Shown: piece by piece, positions 5,787 through 14,986 of the stretch
Position numbering within the stretch: the first letter of the stretch is position 1
Layout: each line of letters opens with the position of its first letter
Made by a program: the position numbers and the translations under genes
Notes under the pieces: model-generated
Seen by the model: the letters and a program-made list of their open reading frames with translations, nothing else
Told to the model about the DNA's origin: nothing
The model's database searches: none
Source: a virus
DNA: 36,604 bases
IMG/VR virus record: IMGVR_UViG_3300028883_000999
Span: 1-36,604 of that record
Direction: 5' to 3' (one strand)

Positions 5787-7396
5787 CAGTTCACCTTTTT
5801 CCACTTCCCCCTTTCTATTCCGGCGCTGATGTAAACATCTTTAGCGCTTGTGTCGATGTAGATATCCCCGGCCTTCAGAGGGACTGGTAGGAGGGATGTA
5901 TCGCCGGCGGCACTATGTATGGATGGTGTGTGCAAATTCTCAAAATACCCGGTCTCCAGGGATCCGGAAAGTGTCATGCTGGTATTATCGATTACGATCT
6001 CATCAGATTCGGTGGCCAGGATCGTAGTGGTGGATTCGGAGTTGTTATGAGCTATGATCTCCAGGGCGGTATTCAGATCGAAAGATGATCGGTTTATCGG
6101 ACCGATCCTTACTCCCCCGACATTTCCCCTGAAAGCATTATGGCCCACGGGATATCCACTATGAACATGCATGATTGCGTATTCCGATGAATAGCCGAGA
6201 GCTATTGAGCCCGGGATCCTGGGAGATGGGTTTATCCCGCCATCTTTCCCTATTACGGCGATAACTTTATCACACCCGCAGCTGATTGAAGAGCCTAAAA
6301 AAAGATTCTCAAGACATCCGGTATTGCTATTCCAGCCTATCACCATAGAGTTCTGGCTGAAATTGGAATTACCATATCCGATTACAGAATTAAATTTTCC
6401 GGGTTCAAAATAATTGTCATACCCTATGTTGATGAGTGTGTCCTGTGCGTGTTTGAAGCTCTGAACAAAATCAAATTTTCGCGTAAACGGGTTTTTGATA
6501 ACCCTCTGTCCCCAGCTGCATGCAAAGACTGACAACAGTAATATGGCGAACACAAACAGCCTGCGTCTTTTCCTCACCGGCGCAACAAACAGAAGCAGTG
6601 GAATGAATCCATTCAATTTTACCCAGTCCCCCCGGGTGGATCCCACGGAGATATAGGTATCGCCGGCTGATGTATCGATGAACATATCACCGATCTTATC
6701 GGGAGTATTATAGTTCGATGTGTCGCCGGCCGCCTGGTGGATCGTTGGAACATGGGTGCAGACAACTGAATCCGCGATCAGGATCCCGGAGAGCTCGGCA
6801 TTCCCATCATAATCAAGTGTGAATACATCGCTTCCGTTCCAGTTCTTGCATTTCAGAAAATAGGAGTCCGGATCCGTGAGGTGTTTATTGATCTGAAGGG
6901 CAGTCAATGTGTCCAGATCCGGTCCTCCGATGCTTACCCCGCCGATATCCGTCGTGTAGGTCTCCCCGGGCTCATACCCGCTCTGAACGTACATGATGGG
7001 GACCGAAGAAAAATATCCCAGGCCGACAGATCCGTATCGGGAGTTTGTCATCCTCAATCCGGTGGTCAGCCCACGTCCGATCGTAATTGTGTGGGTGGTG
7101 TCTGCAGAAAGGAAGTATCCAAACAGCAGGTTATTCGATTTATTCACCGAGTTAAAGTAACCCAGGGCCATGGTCTCAGGGGCATTGACCAGGTTGCCGT
7201 GCCCGATCACACCATTCAGAGTATCTTCTGATAGGACATTATTTGTCCCGAAATTGATCACAGAATCATTTACCGGATTGTATTGAGAGTAATAATCATG
7301 AGACCGGATAAATGGATTCCAGAATTTTTTCTTTTCCTGCCCGTAAATAATGGATGGGATCAGAAGCAGGAAGAAAACAAGGTGCTTCAGCTTCAT
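5786..7396 (-). CDS. Exported fibre-like protein, two fused tandem copies
   Basis: 536 aa made of two homologous halves. Half one (1-262) begins with a signal peptide ending IIYG before Gln20; half two begins near residue 274 with a second signal-peptide-like segment, RKRRRLFVFAILLLSVFACS then WGQ. Both contain YadA-head-like repeats (NGVIGHGN / NSVIGYGN; ETMALGYFNSV / NSMVIGWNSN) and end alike (AGDTYISVGSTRGDWVKLN versus a form ending RGKWKKVN). The first copy has lost its stop, so a short linker GFIPLLLFVAP joins them. An internal GTG at 6577 could still start copy two alone. Repeats of this type form trimeric fibre heads. ATGA overlap with the gene at 7393. Confidence 0.7.
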   Translation of the reverse strand: MKLKHLVFFLLLIPSIIYGQEKKKFWNPFIRSHDYYSQYNPVNDSVINFGTNNVLSEDTLNGVIGHGNLVNAPETMALGYFNSVNKSNNLLFGYFLSADTTHTITIGRGLTTGLRMTNSRYGSVGLGYFSSVPIMYVQSGYEPGETYTTDIGGVSIGGPDLDTLTALQINKHLTDPDSYFLKCKNWNGSDVFTLDYDGNAELSGILIADSVVCTHVPTIHQAAGDTSNYNTPDKIGDMFIDTSAGDTYISVGSTRGDWVKLNGFIPLLLFVAPVRKRRRLFVFAILLLSVFACSWGQRVIKNPFTRKFDFVQSFKHAQDTLINIGYDNYFEPGKFNSVIGYGNSNFSQNSMVIGWNSNTGCLENLFLGSSISCGCDKVIAVIGKDGGINPSPRIPGSIALGYSSEYAIMHVHSGYPVGHNAFRGNVGGVRIGPINRSSFDLNTALEIIAHNNSESTTTILATESDEIVIDNTSMTLSGSLETGYFENLHTPSIHSAAGDTSLLPVPLKAGDIYIDTSAKDVYISAGIERGKWKKVN

Positions 7397-7800
7397 GGAT
7401 GGACTATTTTTCTGCTTGTTAAAGAATCATTGGTCCAACCTAAAACTTCATAATATTGAACCTCGCCATTATGAGCATATGTAATAGTATCCATATTCCC
7501 ACTCGTATAGTTGTAGGTTTCATAATAGTCATGGTGGATAATGGCGTTCAGGTACAGAAAGAACATGCTATCAGTATCGAATCCGAACTCCTCAGTACTC
7601 ATGGCGAAGCGCCCCACTGTGGTCAGCAATACGACCTTTGAATTAGCGATGTCCAGTGCGGCAACGTGATCCTTGGTGATGCTCTGGGAATCCCCGTTCT
7701 CGTGGTAGAACACTACGCTCTCCGGCCAGTCAACTATTGTCTGCGCCTCAGCAGCCACCAGGCACCCCAGCATAACAATAAGTAAAATGAGCTTTTTCAT
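7393..7800 (-). CDS. Secreted small protein, function unknown
   Basis: 135 aa. Signal peptide of 19 residues ending AEA, mature Gln20. The mature part is acidic and Tyr-rich (HHDYYETYNYTSG) with no recognised domain. A Cys in the signal hydrophobic core (GCLVAAEA) could be read as a weak lipobox, but the Gln cleavage fits better. It is the first gene after an exact late motif, so it should head the transcript carrying the fibre-like, sigma and lysis genes. Confidence 0.6.
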   Translation of the reverse strand: MKKLILLIVMLGCLVAAEAQTIVDWPESVVFYHENGDSQSITKDHVAALDIANSKVVLLTTVGRFAMSTEEFGFDTDSMFFLYLNAIIHHDYYETYNYTSGNMDTITYAHNGEVQYYEVLGWTNDSLTSRKIVHP

Positions 7801-7807
7801 GACAGGT

Positions 7808-8467
7808 TTACTTTAAAATATAACCTGCCAGTTCCCTTTGCCCGGGGTCGGGATCAAAATGCTCCATGTAGTATTCGACAATGTTTTTGCGGGCTTTCAG
7901 ATATGAGATATACTGTTCACCCTCATCAGTGAGAAACCACTTCCACCGCTCCAGCACCTTCATCTCTCTGCCCCTTCCCTGGTAGGTGAAGTCATCAAAA
8001 GAGCTTCCCCGTCCCCCGTTAGGCACAAAATCAATGGCCTCTTCGTTATATTCCCCGTCCAGAATGCAGCAGATCCCCTGCCGGTATGCATGGCTGCGGA
8101 CAAAGTGATCGTAATATAGGCGGTATTTCTCGCCGATGTAATGAGTATCATTGAATGCTTCCCTGGTAATGGCATACCAGGTATCAAACAGGCCGGCTGC
8201 CCTGTCCTGGGTGGCATTGTTGATGATGTGCCTGATCAGGGAGGCGGCATAGTTCAGAAAATCCCTCAGCTGGAGAACGGCAATAACCGGTTGATCCTTT
8301 TTGGGCGGAGCACCCCGCCATACCTCTGTTCGGATCCGGTTATGATAGATCTTCGGCGGGATCCCCTCGAACTTGTGTACCTTATCCCCCGGGAGCCAGG
8401 ATCGGAGCATCTTTGCCGTCCAGTTATGGCCGCTGCGGGAGGGGGCTACCAGGATGATGTGTTTCAT
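7808..8467 (-). CDS. Sulfotransferase-like P-loop protein
   Basis: 219 aa. Residues 9-17, PSRSGHNWT, match the 5'-PSB loop of PAPS sulfotransferases (typically PxSGTxW-like), and residues 66-78, LQLRDFLNYAASL, match the 3'-phosphate-binding segment (RDPRD-xxxS type). A later RYRLYYDHFV fits the YYEDL-like strand, and a C-terminal SFDDF then RWKWFL region follows. No signal peptide, so it should act in the cytoplasm. It would transfer sulfate from PAPS to a sugar, lipid or protein. It lies between fibre-like genes with 4-base overlap at its start. Substrate unknown; a kinase-like P-loop fold is the alternative. Confidence 0.6.
   Translation of the reverse strand: MKHIILVAPSRSGHNWTAKMLRSWLPGDKVHKFEGIPPKIYHNRIRTEVWRGAPPKKDQPVIAVLQLRDFLNYAASLIRHIINNATQDRAAGLFDTWYAITREAFNDTHYIGEKYRLYYDHFVRSHAYRQGICCILDGEYNEEAIDFVPNGGRGSSFDDFTYQGRGREMKVLERWKWFLTDEGEQYISYLKARKNIVEYYMEHFDPDPGQRELAGYILK
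7810..7823 (-). promoter_or_regulatory. Late motif copy 2 (exact): before the 7393 unit
   Basis: TTATATTTTAAAGT on the minus strand, with 9 bases to the ATG at 7800. It is embedded in the last codons of the sulfotransferase-like gene, where it encodes Tyr-Ile-Leu-Lys and overlaps the stop. No -33 TTG is visible upstream. Confidence 0.7.
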
Positions 8468-10725
8468 TCTCCTTTGTAAATTGGGTTCTCCACCGTGCTT
8501 GTCGTTCCTGAAGCGTAAAATAGTATTACGCTGTAATAAGGCGGGACAGTTACCGTGCCCGACACATCATCCCCGTCAATATCCTTGAACGTGCAATCGC
8601 CAAGATCGAACTCATGTGAACTGCCTGACCAATTTCTAAAACACCAGACAAATTCATCCTCATCAATTCCGCTTACGTCATCATATTCCCAGCTTGCCTG
8701 ATTATAAGTAGAATTATCTCCAAAAGGTGAATTGGACTGCCATTCAGCAAGTGTCCATGTGTCCTTATAAGGTGATGTGCTATACCATGAATATACTATG
8801 TCATCTGTTGCTGTGAACGGATTGAAATAATAGTTGTAATCAATATCGCTACCCGTGGATGATATGCTTTTATCATTCTTATATGCCATGACCCATCCGG
8901 TATCCGCATCACACACCACAATGGTATTATATTTGAATGTCGTGTATGTCCCCTCGCCATCGCTGAATCCGTTCTTCAGAAAGCCCGTTCTCTGCTGTGG
9001 ATCGGAATGATCCCTCGTAAAATTGGTTAATATGTTGTACCTGTATGTATTATGATCCGCTTCGTTCTGCTGGAAAATAGAGTAGGGGCTGTTGTAAACG
9101 GTATTGCTGTCCACAACAAAGTATTCAGAAGAATGGTCAAGGTAGATTCCCATTGTATTGCGGTCATCCGTGTCAATGAACTCAAAGCCCATGTCGGGAT
9201 CAGTTAAGATATTATTCTTGATCACCTTATTCCAGTTATTTTCACCATACACATATATCCCCCCGCCGTCACCGATATGGAAATTCCACCCCTCGATCAG
9301 GTTGCCGTAGATGGTCATGTTGTCGGGCTGGGTTGCTCCGACAAGATTCGCCCAAAAAATCCCGTTATAACCCGTATTTTCAATGTGGTTGTATCGAAAA
9401 TCCGTGTCCCCGATATTGTCCTTTGCGAATATCCCCATGTAATGCCGCCCTTCACGGTCACCGAAGTATTCATATTCACCCATCCCCTCTATGTAACAGT
9501 TGTAAATGTGAGTCATGTCGTTCTCGTCTGATCCCGTGACGTAGATGCCGTTTGAATTTCCATTGACAACAGTATTATACTCAATATCCACATTGCCGCT
9601 TCTCACAGCAGCTATCCCGGCAAATCCTGAATTATAAACTTTACAAGAATCCACCTCAATATCATCCGAATTTAAGATGTAAACCCCGTACAGGTTCCCT
9701 CCGTAAACATTCAGGTTGCACAGCCTCACGTACTCAGAATTGGCAATATAGATCACACTGTCGCCCCAAGGAGCGTATATATCCAATGTCGAAGGATTAA
9801 CAGTTGAGTACAAAGTGACCCTTTGTTGTGAGTAATCGTATTTCCATTCAAGGTTACTATCCGGTGTATCATTGACTATCTTGTACTTAATATCGCCGGA
9901 TGCATTCATATCGTATGTGGTAAAATCAGCAGCATCCAGATTCACCTGAGTGGCCGTATTGCTTGTAATCCTGGCTTTATCCGCAACCCAGTCCCTTACG
10001 CCAATATAGGCAAAAGCACCCTGATATTCATTTGTCGAAGCACCCAACTCGCTGTCCACGAAGTAACTCTTATAATCTCCTGCAACACTTTCAATATCAT
10101 AGTATCCGCTGTTGGGTGTCTGTGCGATCCCGTAAGTCTGATAGTCAATATACAGGCTGTTGAGTATTGTGATATATGTTGGTGTCTGATCGGTAGATTC
10201 CAGAACGGCCTCGGTTTCCGTAGTTGGCAAATCAGCGTCATCTTTGTGGTAAAGGTTCCCCCCGTCACTCGTCCAGCTTATCAGCTCCTTATAACCCTTA
10301 ATGCTCGGACGGCCATTACCAAATTTATCTGCACCGATTATCTCGTATTTATCCCCGGACGATCCGGTTTTGCCCGAAAAAACGATGTGTCCATAGTAAG
10401 CAGTGTCCGAGATGGCAACCCTGATTCCTTCGCCTGATGCAGCAATGATCTGATTGAGTTTGGTAAGTGTTTCTATCGGGGCTTCCCTGGATGTGCCTTC
10501 ATTGCCGTCACTCCCGTCCACGGCACAAAGCCAGATATCAGCCGTCATGGAATTCCAGTAATAATAACTTTGTGGAGGAGGAGTTTCTTCCGGGGCAACA
10601 TAGACAGCTGATTTCTGAAAATTTCCTTTATCTGTCGTTTGTAACGCACCCCTGCCGTTTGTGCGGAATTGCCCGTTAACAATTAACGGGATTAATAGTA
10701 ATATGTAAATAAGTATCTTTTTCAT
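8464..10725 (-). CDS. Exported right-handed beta-helix protein (tailspike/lyase-like)
   Basis: 753 aa. Signal peptide ending IVNG with mature Gln19. Residues about 65-100 carry the DUF1565-like opening WLCAVDGSDGNEGTSREAP, and residues about 320-560 show pectate-lyase-like turns rich in Asn and Gly (VRLCNLNVYGGNLYGVYIL; NTVVNGNSNGIYVTGS; KNNILTD). A beta-sandwich-like C-terminus follows. The fold is typical of polysaccharide-degrading tailspikes and secreted lyases. A phage tailspike should not need a signal peptide, so it may act at the cell surface instead. Overlaps both neighbours by 4 bases. Confidence 0.7.
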   Translation of the reverse strand: MKKILIYILLLIPLIVNGQFRTNGRGALQTTDKGNFQKSAVYVAPEETPPPQSYYYWNSMTADIWLCAVDGSDGNEGTSREAPIETLTKLNQIIAASGEGIRVAISDTAYYGHIVFSGKTGSSGDKYEIIGADKFGNGRPSIKGYKELISWTSDGGNLYHKDDADLPTTETEAVLESTDQTPTYITILNSLYIDYQTYGIAQTPNSGYYDIESVAGDYKSYFVDSELGASTNEYQGAFAYIGVRDWVADKARITSNTATQVNLDAADFTTYDMNASGDIKYKIVNDTPDSNLEWKYDYSQQRVTLYSTVNPSTLDIYAPWGDSVIYIANSEYVRLCNLNVYGGNLYGVYILNSDDIEVDSCKVYNSGFAGIAAVRSGNVDIEYNTVVNGNSNGIYVTGSDENDMTHIYNCYIEGMGEYEYFGDREGRHYMGIFAKDNIGDTDFRYNHIENTGYNGIFWANLVGATQPDNMTIYGNLIEGWNFHIGDGGGIYVYGENNWNKVIKNNILTDPDMGFEFIDTDDRNTMGIYLDHSSEYFVVDSNTVYNSPYSIFQQNEADHNTYRYNILTNFTRDHSDPQQRTGFLKNGFSDGEGTYTTFKYNTIVVCDADTGWVMAYKNDKSISSTGSDIDYNYYFNPFTATDDIVYSWYSTSPYKDTWTLAEWQSNSPFGDNSTYNQASWEYDDVSGIDEDEFVWCFRNWSGSSHEFDLGDCTFKDIDGDDVSGTVTVPPYYSVILFYASGTTSTVENPIYKGE

Positions 10726-11375
10726 AGACTTGATGCTTTCCAGTCATCAGCCATGGAAGTCCCTGTACTGTATGTTACTACACCAGCTTTATTCCCATCT
10801 ATTTTGTAAGGTTCACCAACGGTGTACTTTCCATCACCATCAATAGAGGTATCCAGTACGCCGTCTTTATAACATCTTAGTTCATACCCTACCACCTCCA
10901 GTCGATACACACTTCCGTTCTGCCATGCGCTTCCAGATGCAAATAGTGACAAAGCGGATCCGTTCTGAACGATACGTAACCGGGACCCGGAATTATCACT
11001 CATAAAAAGATAATATTTCCCGGTTGAACTATCGTACCGCACAATTATTCCCACGAAACCGGATCCGATATTATCAACCTTGATTTCAGCCCAATGATCA
11101 CTATTCAAAACAGCATCATACGCGCAATACGCATAGTAAGTGTATCCTCCTTTTATTACATTATCACCCGAATTGTTGTAGATCACAATATCCTCACTTG
11201 GCCGGTCATTCAACCAATTTTCCCTATCATCCAGGTTACCCACATCACCAGTAAAGTCATCAGCATATACCACACTCTCTTTCTCCAAATAGGGAACAGT
11301 CATCATAACGACCTGTGAAAAGGCCGTAAATGACAGACTAATAAACAGTACAATAAGCTTGAATAGTAGCACCAT
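10722..11375 (-). CDS. Exported LamG/concanavalin-like domain protein
   Basis: 217 aa from the ATG at 11375; this start gives a clean signal peptide (VLLFKLIVLFISLSFTAFS, mature Gln) and overlaps the previous gene by 38 bases. The mature part looks like a concanavalin A-like jelly roll: YADDFTGDVGNLDDRENWL, then WAEIKVDNIGSGFVGIIVRY, YYLFMSDNSG and YRLEVVGYELRCYKDGVL. Such domains bind carbohydrate. It sits among other exported fibre-like genes. No catalytic residues recognised. Confidence 0.65.
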   Translation of the reverse strand: MVLLFKLIVLFISLSFTAFSQVVMMTVPYLEKESVVYADDFTGDVGNLDDRENWLNDRPSEDIVIYNNSGDNVIKGGYTYYAYCAYDAVLNSDHWAEIKVDNIGSGFVGIIVRYDSSTGKYYLFMSDNSGSRLRIVQNGSALSLFASGSAWQNGSVYRLEVVGYELRCYKDGVLDTSIDGDGKYTVGEPYKIDGNKAGVVTYSTGTSMADDWKASSL

Positions 11376-12453
11376 ATCTCGGTAATAAAGTTCTGTCGTT
11401 AAATCGTATCCACATCTTTTCCTCCGGAGCCAGATAGAGCTTGTTGTCCGGCACAAAGGTCTGGCCCTTCACCGTAGATGCCGCCCCCACTGATTGCCAG
11501 GTGGTGAATATCCCCTCCGCTGTCGTGGATGTTGAATTAAGAGTATCGTTCGCATACGCCTGAAAAGAGAAATTCGGGGTGTCATCTGTTATACACAACA
11601 CCCGCAGGCTGTCAATGCCGCAAGAGTCCGGTGATCCTCCCCACTCAACAGGGATGAAGTCCCTGCCGGCCTCCATCTGAGCCGAGTCGGTAAAGGCCCA
11701 TGCGAATATTGTGGGGACAACTACGGTATCAGATATATCTGCCCCTCCGCCCGCCGCAATCTCTGCAAGCGTCTTTGTGCCAGCGACAGCATCAAAGAAT
11801 GTCAGATTGCCCGATGGATCTTTGTATATGCCCGTACTTGTATTGCCTATGTAATGATCGGTTACATATGCAGATCCCCACCAATAATAATCCGCTCCTA
11901 TGTCTTTTTCACCGCTTGCAACCGGAAGGATGGTTTTGTAGACAGTTATATTATCATCCGTCATCGCTAATGGAACAACACCGTCAACATAGATATCTAA
12001 TGTGCCGGCTGAATAGCGGAGGTAATTATTCGTTCCTCCATCCAGGTATAGTCTGTTGCCTGACTTCAAGGCCAGATTCCCGTCTTTATTGAGCACCTCT
12101 TCTACCAGCACACCATGATCGGGGTCCCTCTCGTTGATCGTATCGGTGGCAATATAGGAAGTGTCAACACCTCCTCCACCTCCTCCGGCAGGCGGATCGG
12201 CCCAGTACGGATCGGTGCCGTCCGAGTAAAGGATATCCCCAACGTGGCTCGTTTGATCGGGAAATGCAAGCTCCAACAGGGTCTGGAGTGTCATGCGGAC
12301 CGCGGTATCACCCTGGACGACCACTACCTGATCACCAAGGTTACTTTCTGTTGTCAGGGTCCAGTCTGCCCAAGGAACGGGATCCTTGTCCTGCGCCGTC
12401 ATTACTGCCGGCCAGAGGACCAGGGAGAATACGATTATGAGTATTTTTTTCAT
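11338..12453 (-). CDS. Exported collar/fibre-like protein
   Basis: 371 aa from the ATG at 12453, which overlaps the upstream 56-aa gene as TGATG (an in-frame GTG lies one codon earlier). Signal peptide ends VMTA, mature Gln. The segment GDILYSDGTDPYWADPPAG followed by a Gly run resembles linker regions of phage tail fibres, and the middle has fibre-like short strands (NRLYLDGGTNNYLRYSAGTL; VDGVVPLAMTDDNITVYK). The C-terminal third is a separate beta domain. Predicted exported, which is odd for a virion fibre. Confidence 0.6.
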   Translation of the reverse strand: MKKILIIVFSLVLWPAVMTAQDKDPVPWADWTLTTESNLGDQVVVVQGDTAVRMTLQTLLELAFPDQTSHVGDILYSDGTDPYWADPPAGGGGGGVDTSYIATDTINERDPDHGVLVEEVLNKDGNLALKSGNRLYLDGGTNNYLRYSAGTLDIYVDGVVPLAMTDDNITVYKTILPVASGEKDIGADYYWWGSAYVTDHYIGNTSTGIYKDPSGNLTFFDAVAGTKTLAEIAAGGGADISDTVVVPTIFAWAFTDSAQMEAGRDFIPVEWGGSPDSCGIDSLRVLCITDDTPNFSFQAYANDTLNSTSTTAEGIFTTWQSVGAASTVKGQTFVPDNKLYLAPEEKMWIRFNDRTLLPRYGATIQAYCTVY

Positions 12454-12623
12454 CACTTTGGTTTTTCTTCTTCTTTCGCCGGGGGATTTGCCAGCCGGGG
12501 CAGTCCTTCAAGTTCTCGGATCATTTTAAAAACCTCTATGTAAGGTTTTGTTACTAGGTAATCCAGGACCCGCTGGGCAAGCTCCTGGGGGATCACGTAC
12601 ATCCGGTTATTCTTTGCTTCCAT
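12453..12623 (-). CDS. Small phage protein (56 aa)
   Basis: 56 codons starting MEAKNNRMYVIPQELAQRVL and ending in a charged EEEKPK tail. The stop overlaps the next start as TGATG, and the start lies 12 bases after the tail-tip gene. The middle is a single amphipathic helix region. Such short proteins often follow the tail-tip gene in Bacteroidetes phages. Function unknown. Confidence 0.6.
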   Translation of the reverse strand: MEAKNNRMYVIPQELAQRVLDYLVTKPYIEVFKMIRELEGLPRLANPPAKEEEKPK

Positions 12624-12634
12624 AGTAACTGTTT

Positions 12635-14983
12635 TTAGGGCGGTGAACCGATTGCCAGGTTACCCTCCGCGTCACACCATAAAATATAGCTCTCGGTGGT
12701 TTTGGCCGGGAGCCCGTCAAAGGTGACATTGCCAAAAACAACCAGGTCATTGTCGATGTGCAGATCCCGGCCATCACCAATGATGACCTGCTCGGCACCG
12801 AACTTGATCGCGGGATCAGTCGTCGGGGTTTCATTCACCCCTATGCCGTCATAGGCCAGGCTCAGAAAGTCCCCCGCATAGCCATATACCCGGATCTCTC
12901 CTCCGTTCTTACCCACATTGGTTACTATCTCAACACCCTTATTACCCCCGTCATACATCGCATATGACTGGCCGGAGATCTGGACATAATCATTTGTCTG
13001 GCTGGTTCTCAGGGTTGCCCTTCCCAGCTCGGCCTCCCCCGAGTCCAGGTCCACCCAGAAAGTCCCATCCAGGGACTCAATGTGCCCGGTACGAATAAAT
13101 CCTCCATTGATTGTTGTCTGGCCATAGAGCCAGGAAAATGCCCTCACATTATCAACAGCGGTGGAGATAAAACCAACCAGGAAATAATAATATCCATCCC
13201 CCGGATCGGTTGTCCATTGACTCGTACTGGCAGCCCAGTAAGCAGCTGTCGTTGTCTTGCTGCATCTTGCATACAGGTAATAGGCAGATCCGGCCAAAAG
13301 TGTAGGGGTGTAAGCACTTGCAACTGTCCATGTCTTCGGTGATGATTCGATTGTAAAGTGCGTCAGGTGGCCGGTCGAGATTTTCATCAGGTTGGGATTC
13401 CCCTGGTAATTCGCCTCTGCAACCACGTCCCGGAGAACCAGCTGGGTGGATTTTGCGCCCACGGTGAGCATGGCCGTCTCAATACTCAGAGGCTTGATAT
13501 TCTCCGGATCGAAATACCCGTCGGGATCGAAAATTGCATCCTGAAGCTCCTCTGTCAGCTGATATCCCCTGCGATAGTCCCTGGTGGATTCTTTCCGGGT
13601 GTTGACAATATCCCTTTTGATCTTCGCCCGTTCATTGATCACTTTTTTCAGGTACCCCACCAGGATCGATTCACCAATCTTCACCGTGTACTTATATTCA
13701 TTCGCTATACTCTGAGAAAGCTCCAGGACGCGGAACTGGAGATTCCCGTCTGTCAGCTGTGGATCCGTTATAGTGATGATATCCCCCACATCCAGGGAGG
13801 TTGATGTGGCTCTCAGATGATGCCAGTCTGTATCGATCTCATACTGGACATTCGGGGCCGATAGCTGGTCGATAAGTGTCCCTGCCGCCTGTGCAAGAGC
13901 GCTCTCCGCAAGATTAATATATATCTGCGGCATGGTGATATCCACGAAAGTAAACTGATCACCTATGGCGGGTTTTATAGTGTTGCTGGGAAGCTCCAGG
14001 CCGGTTTCATCGGTATAAAGTTTGAAGTTTACTTCCTTTGTGGAGTTATTGTAAGCCGAGATCTCGAACTCATAACCGGCCAGGTCCCCGGTGAGAAAGA
14101 CAATCTTGGCAGCTGTACCTTCAATCAGGTAATCATTCAGATCAAAGTTGATGGATGTATCAATTACTTTATTCTTGGCAGCCGTGCTGGTCACCTCCCC
14201 CTCGAAATGCGGGTAGATATCATCCCACTTATGAACCGCCTCCCTGATCCCGTAAGTGTTGACATTCCGCTGGATATAACTGTTCGGATAGTTATTCGAT
14301 GGAAGGTGCAGGCGCCGGGATCCGTAGTTGTAATCGATATTCTTCTCTGATCCGAAGGCGTACAGCCGGGTGATAAGGTCCTTATCGTTTACCTTAGAGC
14401 GTTTGATGTTCCGCAATCCCGCATGATATTCAAAGGATAGCCCCGATGGGTTGCCGATCTCATCCACCAGGTTGATCGTGGTAGTTGCTGTAAAGGAATA
14501 CTCCAATTCGAACTCCTCACACAGCCTTTTCAGCACTGCAAGGCAGTCCTCACTATCAAAGTGCAGGTTCTTATAATCGGTACTCTCAACAGTGCCCTTT
14601 GAATATGTGGCGGCCCCGTACACCCTGTTCAGGTTCGACACGATCAGATCAACAAAGTCCTCGGCTGTGCCGGTCAGGTAGAACTCACCTTCATAATCCA
14701 GCAGGAACAGCGCTTTTGTCAGCGCATACTGCGGCCCTTCAAAGCGGAGGTTATACTGGAACTCGCGGTTGCTTACCTTCTTAAATTCCGGTGCCTGGTT
14801 GATGGTGTATTGTTGGCTTCTCCATTCCATGTAATCGCCTATCAGGATCTCAACAAACGAATCATGCTTAAAGGAAAGCTGAATAAAATCCTCCCCGTTC
14901 AGCTGCTTGGTGAGCTTGGAGGAATCATCAATCAGCGGACCGAGGATCGTTTCCGTGGATCGTTTTATGTCAATGGTTGCCAT
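12635..14983 (-). CDS. Tail tip / baseplate hub protein (Tal-like)
   Basis: 782 aa, no signal peptide. The N-terminal half (about 1-460) has the beta-rich, gp27-like character of siphophage tail-associated proteins, including segments such as RLYAFGSEKNIDYNY and a late conserved-looking VGDIITITDPQL then LSQSIANEYKYTVKIGE. The C-terminal third is fibre-like, with SPKTWTVASAYTPTLLAGS and VIIGDGRDLHIDNDLVVFG. Position directly after the distal tail gene and tape measure supports this. No peptidase motif was seen. Confidence 0.7.
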   Translation of the reverse strand: MATIDIKRSTETILGPLIDDSSKLTKQLNGEDFIQLSFKHDSFVEILIGDYMEWRSQQYTINQAPEFKKVSNREFQYNLRFEGPQYALTKALFLLDYEGEFYLTGTAEDFVDLIVSNLNRVYGAATYSKGTVESTDYKNLHFDSEDCLAVLKRLCEEFELEYSFTATTTINLVDEIGNPSGLSFEYHAGLRNIKRSKVNDKDLITRLYAFGSEKNIDYNYGSRRLHLPSNNYPNSYIQRNVNTYGIREAVHKWDDIYPHFEGEVTSTAAKNKVIDTSINFDLNDYLIEGTAAKIVFLTGDLAGYEFEISAYNNSTKEVNFKLYTDETGLELPSNTIKPAIGDQFTFVDITMPQIYINLAESALAQAAGTLIDQLSAPNVQYEIDTDWHHLRATSTSLDVGDIITITDPQLTDGNLQFRVLELSQSIANEYKYTVKIGESILVGYLKKVINERAKIKRDIVNTRKESTRDYRRGYQLTEELQDAIFDPDGYFDPENIKPLSIETAMLTVGAKSTQLVLRDVVAEANYQGNPNLMKISTGHLTHFTIESSPKTWTVASAYTPTLLAGSAYYLYARCSKTTTAAYWAASTSQWTTDPGDGYYYFLVGFISTAVDNVRAFSWLYGQTTINGGFIRTGHIESLDGTFWVDLDSGEAELGRATLRTSQTNDYVQISGQSYAMYDGGNKGVEIVTNVGKNGGEIRVYGYAGDFLSLAYDGIGVNETPTTDPAIKFGAEQVIIGDGRDLHIDNDLVVFGNVTFDGLPAKTTESYILWCDAEGNLAIGSPP

Positions 14984-14986
14984 TCC

